Below are positions 1 to 9,235 of a stretch of DNA of 64,000 bases, piece by piece. The notes beneath the pieces were generated by a model. The model did no database searches and was not told where the DNA came from. It was given only the letters and a program-made list of their open reading frames with translations. Source of the DNA: Gelidibacter algens (GTDB lineage: Bacteria; Bacteroidota; Bacteroidia; Flavobacteriales; Flavobacteriaceae); the NCBI RefSeq assembly GCF_001678675.1, contig NZ_LZRN01000006.1, positions 62,001 through 126,000 of the forward strand. The letters are read 5' to 3'. The position numbers and the translations under genes are program-made. Each line of letters begins with the position of its first letter. The first letter of the stretch is position 1.

Positions 1-2
1 AT

Positions 3-314
3 AGTAGCACTAATTGGACAGTAAAAGATAACGCAAGCACTTTTGTGGAAAGCGAAGTGGCTTGTAGGGCTTTGAGTATAGGTGATGCTGATTTGGCAAA
101 TTTTACTGTGTATCCAAATCCTGCAAGAAATTTTATTAATATTAGCTCATCCACACCAATTTCAAAAATAGAAATTTATTCGCTTTTAGGAACCAAGGTT
201 CTTGAAACCCTACAGACAGAACAAATAAATATCAGTACATTACCCGCAGGCGTTTACATATTAAATGCTCATACAAAAAATGCTAAAACTGCTGCTAGGA
301 TTATAATTAATTAA
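3..314 (+). CDS. C-terminal end of a secreted protein with type IX sorting domain (5' truncated)
   Basis: The frame is open from the first bases of the window, so this is the 3' end of a larger gene. The last ~75 residues follow the type A T9SS sorting domain: a VYPNPARNFINI block, a hydrophobic strand with IYSLLGTKVLE, an INISTLPAGVYIL block and a short basic tail. In Bacteroidota this domain directs outer-membrane translocation by PorU/PorV machinery and is cleaved at the surface. The catalytic or adhesive part lies upstream, outside the window, so the product cannot be named. The stop TAA is at the end of a run ending in ARIIIN. Confidence 0.85.
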   Translation, partial: SSTNWTVKDNASTFVESEVACRALSIGDADLANFTVYPNPARNFINISSSTPISKIEIYSLLGTKVLETLQTEQINISTLPAGVYILNAHTKNAKTAARIIIN

Positions 315-691
315 AATTTACGAAAGCATAAATGAATTCAAATTTCAAAACCTAGCGGCACTAATTCCCAACCAGACAAACATTCCTTATGGAGGTTTTC
401 CAAATGTTTATTGGAAAGCTTCCTTGAGATTTGTAGTTCAAACGCATTATTATAAATAATAAGTAACAGCACTTTAATTTTAAATGTGGTCATTAAATCG
501 ATAGTTGAACCCTCTAAATCTAAGACTGGTATTGAAGTTATGACGTTGTTCATTTTAGATGTTGCTGCGTTTGGAAATGGCTGCAAAGTCAGGGATTTAA
601 TGCTTTTAAGTGTTTTTAATCAAAACTATTTAATGGTTACGTTTTCAATAGTATTTTGATCCACCAACATCTTTTGAGGTCAATCTGATCC
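315..691. other. Intergenic stretch without a supported gene
   Basis: AT-rich DNA between the sorting-domain gene and the DUF4174 gene. A minus-strand frame of 82 codons (338-586) exists, but it has no recognisable family, no signal peptide and no promoter that I can see. No clear terminator hairpin was found. Confidence 0.5.
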
Positions 692-1126
692 TTAATTTTT
701 ATTGCGCTTTATCTCAGATCTTCTCATAGGCATGCCATCAATAGTCACAAAGATATCCTCCATAGGAGTGAGGCTGTATGTACGCAGTTTGATGCTCCCA
801 TCAAGACCAATTAACACTAGTTCAAAACCACTATCCTTTGATATGTATTTTTTGTACAAAGAACCACCAGTATTCCAACGGTCATCATTGGCGTTAAAAT
901 TTTTATAAGCGTCTGGGGAGGCAAGATAGATTTGTAGTTTTCGTTCTTCAAGTCCCGGTCGATTGTTTTCAAATAGCTGAACTTGTTTCTTAAAAGCATC
1001 ACTAGAAGAATCTGTAGTTAAAACAATCAATATCCTTTCTTTCCATTGGTGGGAAGACATGTTTTGGGCGACTGTAGCGAAGGTTGTTAGAAGAATCATG
1101 AGTATGGAAAACACTATTTTTTTCAT
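692..1126 (-). CDS. DUF4174 family secreted protein
   Basis: A 144-residue protein with an N-terminal signal peptide (residues 1-20, ending TTFATVAQ). The mature part fits DUF4174: a conserved W-K-R-x-L start (WKERILIVL), a mid-region LEERKL strand, a predicted helix, a FELVLIGLDGSIKLR strand pair and the family's C-terminal IDGMPMRRSE signature near residues 128-138. The fold is thought to be thioredoxin-like, but I see no CxxC, so redox activity is unlikely. The protein is probably periplasmic. It is flanked by long non-coding gaps, so it is probably monocistronic. Function is unknown. Confidence 0.75.
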   Translation of the reverse strand: MKKIVFSILMILLTTFATVAQNMSSHQWKERILIVLTTDSSSDAFKKQVQLFENNRPGLEERKLQIYLASPDAYKNFNANDDRWNTGGSLYKKYISKDSGFELVLIGLDGSIKLRTYSLTPMEDIFVTIDGMPMRRSEIKRNKN

Positions 1127-1539
<413 letters not shown>

Positions 1540-2562
1540 TTAATACCGAACTCCGGCCCAGATATTATTGTTTACGTCCACCCAAACATCATAGACTAAA
1601 AGTTTTTGGCCCGGCTGTACAAATAAACCGTTACGCTCATAATTTTCTCCTTCGTAGAGTTCGCTTTTAAACAATGGAGTTATGATATCTTCGTATTGTG
1701 GTGGTGTCGTTTGATCCCCAGCATAATACAGATGCTTACTGAAATTAAAATCGCCACCCTTGCTACCATACCAAACTGCTGCGGTTTTGGGAAGGAATTT
1801 GTTTATTTCACTATAAGCATCCGTATAATATTTTGTTGTTTTTCCGTAGTGATATAAAAAGGCAATATAACTGTCCAAATTATTTTTAGTGTAAGTGCTA
1901 TTCCAATCTTGGTCCTCGACCGTTGTATTGAGCTGAGTTTCTTGATAGGCGTTTTCTGAATCATAGTCACCACCGTCTATGTTGTCAGAATCTGGAGTGA
2001 ATACAGCTACTAAAAGAATAATAAAAGCCACGACCATTATGCCGCCCAAAATAATGCCTCCGATTATATATACAAGATTATTGTTAGACTTTGGCTTCGG
2101 TGTTGGAAAAACTGGCGCCGTATGTTGTTTTGGAGGAACAAAAGTTCCCTTTGGTACCTGTACAGTGTCATCATCCATTAATTGAAGGTTGATATCCTTT
2201 ACCAACCTTTCAAATCCCAAATCGTGGCCAAGGATTGCAAAATCAATGAATTGTTTCCGCGCCAAGCGCATGGGCACATTGCACTCCTCTATTTTTATAG
2301 GGTTGACGCTTTTCCCTAAACTCAACGCGTAGGACATCTCATCTTTTACATTTTCTGAAGCCACCGAGGTCTTTGACAGAATAAGAATCAGAGCGTCTGC
2401 ATTTTTTATTTCCTCTTCAATGGTGTCGTCCCAATCATTGCCTGTCATTATATTTTTGTCAAACCAAACATCAAAGCCCTGTTGGCGAAGTGCCTGTACA
2501 AGCGATGATACATACTCTGTATCCTTTTTGGAATAACTGATGAATATCTTTTTTGAAGCCAT
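1540..2562 (-). CDS. Membrane-anchored TIR-domain protein
   Basis: A 340-residue protein. Residues 4-~115 are a TIR_2-type domain: KIFISYSKKD strand A motif, GFDVWFDK (BB loop region), a LILILSKTSVAS strand and Glu75 in the DEMSYAL helix, the position of the catalytic Glu in NAD-cleaving TIRs. A Pro-rich linker (137-158) leads to one transmembrane helix (163-189). An acidic linker and a ~130-residue C-terminal domain follow, which I do not recognise; its final GQKLLVYDVW...WAGVRY segment looks SH3-like. Topology is probably TIR inside and C-terminus in the periplasm. No partner genes adjoin it. A -33/-7 promoter lies upstream. A signalling or defence role is possible but unproven. Confidence 0.85.
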   Translation of the reverse strand: MASKKIFISYSKKDTEYVSSLVQALRQQGFDVWFDKNIMTGNDWDDTIEEEIKNADALILILSKTSVASENVKDEMSYALSLGKSVNPIKIEECNVPMRLARKQFIDFAILGHDLGFERLVKDINLQLMDDDTVQVPKGTFVPPKQHTAPVFPTPKPKSNNNLVYIIGGIILGGIMVVAFIILLVAVFTPDSDNIDGGDYDSENAYQETQLNTTVEDQDWNSTYTKNNLDSYIAFLYHYGKTTKYYTDAYSEINKFLPKTAAVWYGSKGGDFNFSKHLYYAGDQTTPPQYEDIITPLFKSELYEGENYERNGLFVQPGQKLLVYDVWVDVNNNIWAGVRY

Positions 2563-2627
2563 AACCTGAAGTTTTAAAATTTTAGCTCACGTTGTACAAA
2601 ATTCTAAAGGAGAATATTTTTGTAATC

Positions 2628-2657
2628 CAAATTTACAAAGACTAAGGATTTTTTCAA
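2628..2657 (-). promoter_or_regulatory. Bacteroidota-type promoter for the TIR gene
   Basis: On the minus strand a TTG (2655-2657) and a TAAATTTG box (2628-2635, matching TAnnTTTG) are separated by 19 bp, the spacing expected for the primary sigma factor of Flavobacteria. The leader to the ATG at 2562 would be about 60 nt. Confidence 0.6.
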
Positions 2658-3205
2658 ATGTTGCCTTGTCACAGACATGTTTCTCAACAATTACTCGCAA
2701 TATCAATCAAAAAGCTCATCTTGATTGCATAAGAGCATTACCGTCAAATTTTGAAATTAAATTACGATAAAAAATTGACTTTAAGGGATTTAATAAATGG
2801 TTCTTCTATGCTTTCGGCACCTATCAAACGGGTAAGGTCATTGAATGCATCGGAGTACCTCGATTTTTTTTCAGAAATTCCTGCCATTTTCGCGGCTTTT
2901 ACTTCATAGTTATGAATTTTTCAACATACTATATTTAGCGATGTACCGCGCTGATTGGAGTTTTCCACATACTGTAAAATGGGTCTTTTTGGGTGCGCTA
3001 CCTGTTTTGGTGGAAAAATGGATTAGCGCTGGGTTGGTCTTCATTTAATCGACTTAGAAGAGTGAGTTTAATTGCGGGAAAATAAACCAGTTTGTAGTCT
3101 GGATGAGTTCGGCCATCAATTGGGATTGCTTATAATATTTAATTTTATTCAGTCAAGTTTGGGTTGAAAAAGTGTTCAAATATTTTGGTCTGTACCTACC
3201 CCCTG
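2658..3205. other. Gene-free stretch
   Basis: About 550 bp between the TIR promoter and the DUF4251 gene. A 67-codon plus frame (2845-3048) has an odd composition rich in aromatic residues and no family resemblance, so it is not called. No repeat or RNA structure was recognised. It may be a decayed gene. Confidence 0.4.
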
Positions 3206-3775
3206 TTAATCCTTAACCTCTTCCAGTGGACTTACACGTCCTGTGTATTCAATAGAACTTCTTGTTGTAGATTGTATTCTTATAGTACTTCTGTTATTTG
3301 GATATAGTGTGATCATGACATTATAATGTTCATTGCTGCGATGTTCGTCGTCAATTTTAAACCGAATATCAACCGCATGTTTTCTATTGTCATTTACAAC
3401 TTTATAATTTTCGGGTACGTCATTAAATTCGATACCTGAATGGTTTCCGTTATAACCGCCACCAAAATTCTGTTCTCCAAAATAGGGTAAATACCCCTGA
3501 ATGCTGTCGCCTTTAATGATCAATCTGTTGGCGTTTGTTGTAAGATCAATATTATTAGCACTGTTTCCTGGACCTAAAATATTGGAATTTGCCACTCGGC
3601 TAAACGCTGCACTCGCAAATGGCGACGCACTATTGGAGACTATCTCCAAAGATTTTGAAGCTATCAAATCCTGTAAATTTTGATACGCTTGGTTCTCTTG
3701 TTCGGTATAGTTTCTGTTGGAGCCACAGCCCATAAGTAACACGAATACCACACTATATAATAAGACTTGTTTCAT
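3206..3775 (-). CDS. DUF4251 lipoprotein
   Basis: A 189-residue protein when started at the ATG at 3775. The longer frame to 4018 would translate the tcgcagag repeat region and is rejected. The N-terminus is a lipoprotein signal, MKQVLLYSVVFVLLMGC, with the lipid-modified Cys at 17. The mature part matches DUF4251: a long helix with LIASKSLEIVS, a strand with ANRLIIKGDSIQGYLPYFGEQ, and a C-terminal series of strands ending SSIEYTGRVSPLE. Family members are periplasm-facing lipoproteins of unknown function in Bacteroidota. The gene stands alone, downstream of a repeat-rich intergenic region. Confidence 0.8.
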   Translation of the reverse strand: MKQVLLYSVVFVLLMGCGSNRNYTEQENQAYQNLQDLIASKSLEIVSNSASPFASAAFSRVANSNILGPGNSANNIDLTTNANRLIIKGDSIQGYLPYFGEQNFGGGYNGNHSGIEFNDVPENYKVVNDNRKHAVDIRFKIDDEHRSNEHYNVMITLYPNNRSTIRIQSTTRSSIEYTGRVSPLEEVKD

Positions 3776-3840
3776 AATTATTAATTTACGACATCTACTT
3801 GAAATTAGATTGATTTTGCGTGCTAAACTATTCTTAAATT

Positions 3841-3950
3841 TTTCTCGCAGAGGCGCGGAATAGTGTTTCTCGCAGAGGCGCCGAGTCGCGGAGTTGGTTG
3901 TTGCAGAATTGTAAATTCTCGCAGAGTCGCAGAGTCGCAGAGTCGCAGAG
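3841..3950. repeat. tcgcagag repeat tract
   Basis: Four exact tandem copies of the 8-mer tcgcagag occupy 3919-3950. Two related arms, each starting tttctcgcagaggcg, begin at 3841 and 3867. The tract lies upstream of the DUF4251 start in otherwise non-coding DNA. Similar cgcagag/ctctgcg runs are, to my knowledge, scattered between genes in many Bacteroidota genomes. The rest of the gap 3776-4111 holds nothing else that I can identify. Confidence 0.85.
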
Positions 3951-4111
3951 GGCAGGTAGGTTGCTGAAAACTCTATGTATCCCTTTTTGATTTTAAAAAA
4001 ACGCAAAGCACTGAACACTAGTGCTAACTAGATAAGTCCACTAAAAGAAAAGGGTTAATTACAGTCGCCTGCAAATAACCCAATTTCTTTACTACTCTAC
4101 AAGGGTAGATT

Positions 4112-6586
4112 CTATTTAGGATCTAAAATCAATTCAATCCGCTTTACAGCATCTTGATAATGGTATTTGGTTTCTGTATTTGAAACCGAGTTTTTACGGC
4201 TGTTCAATTGAGTTTTGAGTGTATTCAATTCGCCTCTAACCAAAGCCCTGACATCCGACTGATCAACATTATAGTAATCTCCAAAACGACTTGGTTTCAA
4301 AACTTCGGTCATTAAATACGCCATACGCTCAATATAAGCACGTTGCAAATTACGACGGTAAACATCTACGGTTTGGTTGCCGCTCAGCTCTTTCCAAATG
4401 CCTTTGCGCACGTCTTGCAACATCTCCAACGTTGAGTAATTATCCTCGCTGATGGCGCTTCCGTTAATCAATCTTCCCATCACATCAAAAGCAAGGATGC
4501 TGTTGAGATGTCTTGCTTGGGCACTTCTAAACATTTCTGTATACCCAGTGTGATCGATGTTACGGAGAATATTAAAGTTAACCATCCACGTTGGTGTTGC
4601 AAAAGCATTGTCGTGTAACCATGCCATCGCTTCATTTTGATCAGCTTTTGAGGCTGCTGTATAAATCACGCCGCCTTGGTTTGGTTTTTTAGTGTCTTCA
4701 TAAACGCCACCAATATGAGTGGTAACGTGACCGATATAGCGGTTCCAAACACCCAACAACTCCCCTTGCAATTCTTTTAAATCGTCATAATCATTGCTTT
4801 TGTCACTGGTCCATTCTGGAAGATGCTCTGCCACATATTTTAAATTTTTGAGTCCGTAGCTACTGGCTTTTATAGAATTATTGCCAATATCCTCAGTTTG
4901 TGATGACGGATCAAAACGACTGCTTTGTTTGCCATATTTATAACGCGGATCGTCTGCTTTATCTAAGATCCATTTATTCAAGGTTGGGGTCTCCCCTTCT
5001 GTAGTTGCACCATTAATATAGCGGTAGCCCCAATTGGTCGCATAATGATCATAAGGTCCCATCTGACGGATAAAACGTACATTCTCATCTCCAGGTTGGG
5101 CTATATAATTGTAACGTGCATAATCCATTATACTTGCGGCAATTCCGTTTTCTCTTGTGAAAGCGCCATTACGGTAACTTTCCACATCATAGGCATTACT
5201 GGCGCCCATATTATGCGGAAATCCTAAGGCATGACCCACCTCATGGGCAATCACCATGCGCATCATTTCTCCTATTTCTTCATCGCTGGTATTTAAAGTG
5301 CGTGCCGTCGGGTTGGCAGCACCAGTCTCAAGCATGTAACGGTTTCTGTACGAACGTAAATGGTTATGGTACCAAATGATATCACTTTCAATGATTTCCC
5401 CGGTCCGCGGATCAGACACACTTGGCCCTACGGCATTTCTTGTGGTGCTTGCCACATAGCGTACTACGGAATAACGGATATCCTCCGGACTGAAATCTGG
5501 ATCTTCTTCAAAACTAGGTGGATCTTTCGCAATGATGGCATTTTTAAAACCAGCCGTTTCGAAGGGTTTGTTCCATTCTTCAATGCCTTTTTTTATGTAT
5601 TTACGCAGCTTTTCAGGTGTTGCAGGATCTAGATAATAGACAATTGGTTTGATAGGCTCAACCAATTCGCCACGATTATAAGCGGCAAGATCTTTGGGTT
5701 CCAAACGCCAGCGGCGGATGTATGTTTTTTGGTCTGATTTTAAAGCTTCACTGCTATAATCATATTGACTGACAGTGAAAAAGCCCACACGCGGATCAGC
5801 AAGTCTCGGCTGCATTGGTATGGATGGCAATAAGACCATAGACTGGTTCATTTGCAGACTAATGGTTTCTGTTTCCGGAAGCATCGGAGGTTTTGCAGCG
5901 TTGTAGCTAAAATCTTGTACGACTTCAATATTCAACGGAAAACTTTTTGCCGAGGTGATAAAACTACGGGAATCATCTAAATTGCGCACTTTGTAAGTCT
6001 CCCGCAAACTGCTTGACAAACCGCTGATGGCCTTTACATCACTGCTGTAAAATTTGGTCACATCAATAACCACTGCTGATGAATCTTTGTTAAAAGCTGC
6101 AATATCAAAAGCATATAAGATGGGTTCATAATTATTTGCCTTTACGGAAATGTTGATAGGCAAACTGTCATTGGCCACGGCGTTATACGATTTGACTTTG
6201 ATTACTATTTTGTCTTGAAAACGCTCCCAGTTGATGAGTTGCTCATTGGCTTTAGAACCGGCGTTGACATAGCCTCCACCAAGATCAGAAGGTAATTTAG
6301 CAATACGACTCACGAGCAGCATGTCTTTATTGAGCAAGCTGTCCTGAATCTCAAAGAAATAGGTGTCCTTTATTTTATGGACCTTAAACAGACCTTCATC
6401 AGTCACGGCATCTTTGGTGATCACCTTGTCATAGGGTTTGATGGCCTCCTCTTTCTTTTTTTCAGGTGCTGGTGCCTCTACCTGATTTTTTGACTTCCTT
6501 TTTTTGTTTTTTGTGGATTGTGCATGGGTTGCCAGTGGATTTATAAGACAGCCAACAAACAGTGCTAAAAGACATAGTTTCTTCAT
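4112..6586 (-). CDS. Zinc-dependent metalloprotease (DUF5117/DUF4953 family)
   Basis: An 824-residue secreted protein with a signal peptide (1-23, ending ATHAQ) and a lysine-rich linker (24-50). It has the Bacteroidota arrangement DUF5118/DUF5117 followed by a metzincin catalytic domain. The zinc site HEVGHALGFPH is at 448-458, with ligands His448, His452 and His458 and catalytic Glu449. The downstream ASIMDYARYNY segment supplies the Met-turn. The last ~300 residues are the helical DUF4953-like region. The length is typical of the family. It probably acts on the cell surface or in the periplasm; the substrate is unknown. It stands alone behind the terminator at 6677-6714. Confidence 0.9.
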   Translation of the reverse strand: MKKLCLLALFVGCLINPLATHAQSTKNKKRKSKNQVEAPAPEKKKEEAIKPYDKVITKDAVTDEGLFKVHKIKDTYFFEIQDSLLNKDMLLVSRIAKLPSDLGGGYVNAGSKANEQLINWERFQDKIVIKVKSYNAVANDSLPINISVKANNYEPILYAFDIAAFNKDSSAVVIDVTKFYSSDVKAISGLSSSLRETYKVRNLDDSRSFITSAKSFPLNIEVVQDFSYNAAKPPMLPETETISLQMNQSMVLLPSIPMQPRLADPRVGFFTVSQYDYSSEALKSDQKTYIRRWRLEPKDLAAYNRGELVEPIKPIVYYLDPATPEKLRKYIKKGIEEWNKPFETAGFKNAIIAKDPPSFEEDPDFSPEDIRYSVVRYVASTTRNAVGPSVSDPRTGEIIESDIIWYHNHLRSYRNRYMLETGAANPTARTLNTSDEEIGEMMRMVIAHEVGHALGFPHNMGASNAYDVESYRNGAFTRENGIAASIMDYARYNYIAQPGDENVRFIRQMGPYDHYATNWGYRYINGATTEGETPTLNKWILDKADDPRYKYGKQSSRFDPSSQTEDIGNNSIKASSYGLKNLKYVAEHLPEWTSDKSNDYDDLKELQGELLGVWNRYIGHVTTHIGGVYEDTKKPNQGGVIYTAASKADQNEAMAWLHDNAFATPTWMVNFNILRNIDHTGYTEMFRSAQARHLNSILAFDVMGRLINGSAISEDNYSTLEMLQDVRKGIWKELSGNQTVDVYRRNLQRAYIERMAYLMTEVLKPSRFGDYYNVDQSDVRALVRGELNTLKTQLNSRKNSVSNTETKYHYQDAVKRIELILDPK

Positions 6587-6676
6587 TCGTTAATTTGTTT
6601 TATTAAGGTTGATAAAGATAGGAATAAGTTTTTAACAAGGATAACTTGACTATGTAAGTTGGAACTTATTGAAAAT

Positions 6677-6714
6677 AAAAATGACCTTATCAGTTTATAG
6701 ATAAGGTCATTTTT
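6677..6714 (-). terminator. Rho-independent terminator of the F420-reductase-like gene
   Basis: A perfect 15-bp inverted repeat, aaaaatgaccttatc / gataaggtcattttt, with an 8-nt loop. It lies 20 bp past the stop of the 6734-7357 gene and gives a U-tract on the minus strand. Its symmetry could make it work in both directions. Confidence 0.85.
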
Positions 6715-6733
6715 GTATGTACTATAATTTATG

Positions 6734-7357
6734 TTAGAGCATCGCTTCCAATTCTGCCCTATTCACAGATTTGCCATATATTTTCTGGTCAGGATCCATG
6801 ATTTTAGTTTTGCTCAAATCGCCCACATAAACGGCATCGAAACCAATGTCTTCTATCAGTTGTCGGGTCACTTGTTTACTGTCTTCATCCTGTGCAGCAT
6901 ACGGAATCGCAATCCTATCCTGATCTCTCCAGGCTCTATTTTTGAGATGCTCTGCTTTGATCGTATTAAAAGCCTTAGCTGTTTTTGCAGTCCCAAATTT
7001 CATCGCCGTATATTCTGATGCATTTTCATTCCCGTCCCTAACGTCTTGTGCCATTTTTCCATCGCGTTCTGGATATGGATTTGTAGCATCAATAATCACC
7101 CGGTTGCCATATTCTCCTGCATACAATTCTGCTAACTGGTCAATCGCCTTAAAAGGGACGGCTAGCAAATACACATCAGCATTAGCTTCAAATGCTTTTT
7201 CAACACTCACTGCTTTCGCATTCCCTTCGGTCTCTCTGATCAAATTACTTAATTCTTCTGGGTGACGTGAACTGAAAAGTACCTCATGGCCCGCTTTGGC
7301 CCAATGTTTTCCTAAATTTCCACCAATATTTCCGCTACCTATAACTCCTATTTTCAT
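6734..7357 (-). CDS. NADPH-dependent F420 reductase-like oxidoreductase (NAD(P)-binding)
   Basis: A 207-residue protein with an N-terminal Rossmann dinucleotide site GSGNIG (7-12) and an FSSRHPEE segment after strand 2, where S/R/H residues suggest NADP(H) preference. The overall pattern is that of the F420:NADP oxidoreductase / NpdG family (PF03807-type). Flavobacteria do not normally make F420, so the name records family membership only; the true substrate may be another flavin, ferric or quinone compound. It is cytoplasmic, with no signal. It is a single gene bounded downstream by a clear terminator. Confidence 0.8.
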   Translation of the reverse strand: MKIGVIGSGNIGGNLGKHWAKAGHEVLFSSRHPEELSNLIRETEGNAKAVSVEKAFEANADVYLLAVPFKAIDQLAELYAGEYGNRVIIDATNPYPERDGKMAQDVRDGNENASEYTAMKFGTAKTAKAFNTIKAEHLKNRAWRDQDRIAIPYAAQDEDSKQVTRQLIEDIGFDAVYVGDLSKTKIMDPDQKIYGKSVNRAELEAML

Positions 7358-7567
7358 GTATCTACCTATTATGTAATGTTATTGATTATTTTTTTATCGC
7401 CGTTGGCAACACAGCCTTGAAGTTCAAGGTCTACAATAACCCTAAGATATGTTGATATCAGAAAGAAACGTTGTTGGAATGCACAAGATGTTGACCCAAT
7501 CCGTGTTTGGTTAGGGTAAATGAAAATCTTAGACTATAAAATTTAAAGGTAATTGAAGTTTGTTTGA

Positions 7568-9124
7568 TTATTCTTCAGGTGGATGGCCATGGATGTCTTC
7601 AAACACCGTATCAAAGTTTTCTCTGATGTAAGCACGAAGTTTCATCCGGTAATCGTCATGCAGCCATTTCACAAAGTTATAGGTACTTTTACTGATGCAC
7701 TGTGTGTAACGTTCCAAGCGGTGATTGATATCATCTTCCAACAATTTCATCAAGGCCAACGCATCATAAACATCTTCACTATTTTCAACACATATATGAG
7801 TGTGGTGTGCGATAGACTGCTCTAAAAGCACTTTTGAAGAATCGCCTTTATTGACAGAATCGATATAGGCCTGTTTCATGTCAAAATACACCTCTTCAGA
7901 ATTGGCAAATTCCTTACGGATGGCATCAGGCATCTCATATCTAAAATTGGATTCAATATCGTCATCGTTAACAAGACTATCCAAGTAATAGTTAGGAGAA
8001 CCAAAGATTTTATTCCAATCAATATCAGCACCCCATGGTCCAAAACGGTGGAGGTTGTTGCCCAAATCGATGATCTTAAAGACTTCTTTATCTTTATAGA
8101 TACGTGACCCACGCCCTACCATTTGATAATATAATGCCAATGATTTAGTAGCTCTATTAAGGATGATGGTATCTACGGAAGGCTCATCAAAACCTGTAGT
8201 CAAAATACTCACGGATGATAAAATAGCATTTGGGGTTTCCTTAAACCATTTCAAAATCATCTTACGCTCCTTTTTGGTAGCTGTATTATCTAAATGGGCA
8301 ATAGTATACCCAGCTCTTTTAAAGGTGTCATAAACATGTAGAGACGTATTGATGCCATTGTTGAAAATCAGCGTTTTCTTATTTAGCGAATGTTGCTCAT
8401 AAGCATACACCACTTTTCTCAACATGTCTGTATTGGTATACAAATCTTCAGAAGATTTTACAGTATAGTCACCATTGGAGCCTATTTCCAAAGAGGTCAA
8501 TCCCACATTATACTGATAGGTTTCTGCTGGAGATAGGAACTTATTTTCAATGAGTGATTCAATGGTTTCACCCGTAATAAGTTCATTATAATTGTCCTTC
8601 ATTGGCAAATCTTTATTAGAGCTCAACGGCGTTGCCGTAACGCCCAAAATAAAGGATTTTTCGAAGTATTTGAAGAGTTTTGTAAATGAGTTGTAATGGG
8701 CCTCATCAATGATAACCAAGCCAACGTCAGAAATATCCAACATGTCTTCTTGAAGTCTGTTGTTCAGGGTTTCCACCATCGCCACAAAGCAGCTGTAATC
8801 TGCCTGATCATCCAAATTGGCCTTACTGTCCACCACTTTATTGGTGACATTAAATTCCGTCAGCATTCTTGAGGTCTGTTTCAACAATTCAATACGGTGG
8901 GTTAAAATCACTACTTTCTTATCGTGATTTTTGATATATTGTCTCACAAATTCAGAAAAAATAACCGTTTTTCCACCACCAGTAGGCAATTGGTAAAGCA
9001 AATGGTAATCTTCAGGAGCTTCATCAAAAGCTTTAAACACCTTGTCGATAGCTTTTTTCTGGTAATTGTATAAATCTTTACCGGTTTGACGTTCTAAATT
9101 TTCTGAAAGAGTTTTTACAGACAT
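7568..9124 (-). CDS. DEAD/DEAH-box SF2 helicase (paralogue 1)
   Basis: A 518-residue protein. Motif I PTGGGKT is at 47-53, motif II DEAH at 140-143, motif III GVTATP at 161-166, motif V TTGFDEP at 309-315 and motif VI QMVGRGSR at 334-341. This is the compact ResIII/Helicase_C arrangement, with an N-terminal ~20-residue tail and a C-terminal ~170-residue extension of unknown fold. Such helicases are common in Flavobacteriia. The gene at 15222-16736 is a close paralogue (roughly 60% identical by eye). It is probably an ATP-dependent RNA or DNA helicase; the substrate is unknown. A good -33/-7 promoter precedes it. Confidence 0.9.
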   Translation of the reverse strand: MSVKTLSENLERQTGKDLYNYQKKAIDKVFKAFDEAPEDYHLLYQLPTGGGKTVIFSEFVRQYIKNHDKKVVILTHRIELLKQTSRMLTEFNVTNKVVDSKANLDDQADYSCFVAMVETLNNRLQEDMLDISDVGLVIIDEAHYNSFTKLFKYFEKSFILGVTATPLSSNKDLPMKDNYNELITGETIESLIENKFLSPAETYQYNVGLTSLEIGSNGDYTVKSSEDLYTNTDMLRKVVYAYEQHSLNKKTLIFNNGINTSLHVYDTFKRAGYTIAHLDNTATKKERKMILKWFKETPNAILSSVSILTTGFDEPSVDTIILNRATKSLALYYQMVGRGSRIYKDKEVFKIIDLGNNLHRFGPWGADIDWNKIFGSPNYYLDSLVNDDDIESNFRYEMPDAIRKEFANSEEVYFDMKQAYIDSVNKGDSSKVLLEQSIAHHTHICVENSEDVYDALALMKLLEDDINHRLERYTQCISKSTYNFVKWLHDDYRMKLRAYIRENFDTVFEDIHGHPPEE

Positions 9125-9163
9125 TGGTAATGTGGCTTAGGCGATTGGAATATTAAGAAGCTA

Positions 9164-9194
9164 CAAAGGTAAGTGTATTAGAGGGGTATTACAA
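9164..9194 (-). promoter_or_regulatory. Promoter for helicase paralogue 1
   Basis: On the minus strand, TTG (9192-9194) and TACCTTTG (9164-9171) are separated by 20 bp, matching the flavobacterial TTG/TAnnTTTG consensus. The leader to the ATG at 9124 is about 35 nt. Confidence 0.65.
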
Positions 9195-9235
9195 TTTTTA
9201 GTCTAAAAGATATTTGTAATTTGCGAAGGTTAATC

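Noticed and set aside
338-586. 82-codon minus-strand frame between the sorting-domain gene and DUF4174
   Set aside because: No family resemblance, signal or promoter, and a composition typical of chance frames in AT-rich DNA.
2845-3048. 67-codon plus frame in the gene-free stretch before DUF4251
   Set aside because: Aromatic-rich, no recognisable domain and no promoter; probably chance or decayed.
3919-3950. CRISPR array
   Set aside because: The repeats are directly adjacent 8-mers without spacers, and no cas genes are present.
3776-4018. N-terminal extension of the DUF4251 gene through the repeat tract
   Set aside because: The ATG at 3775 gives a proper lipoprotein signal; the extension would translate tcgcagag repeats.
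5360-5632. 90-codon plus frame within the metalloprotease
   Set aside because: Antisense shadow of the metzincin domain.
6942-7265. 107-codon plus frame opposite the F420-reductase-like gene
   Set aside because: Shadow of a gene with a clear Rossmann motif on the other strand.
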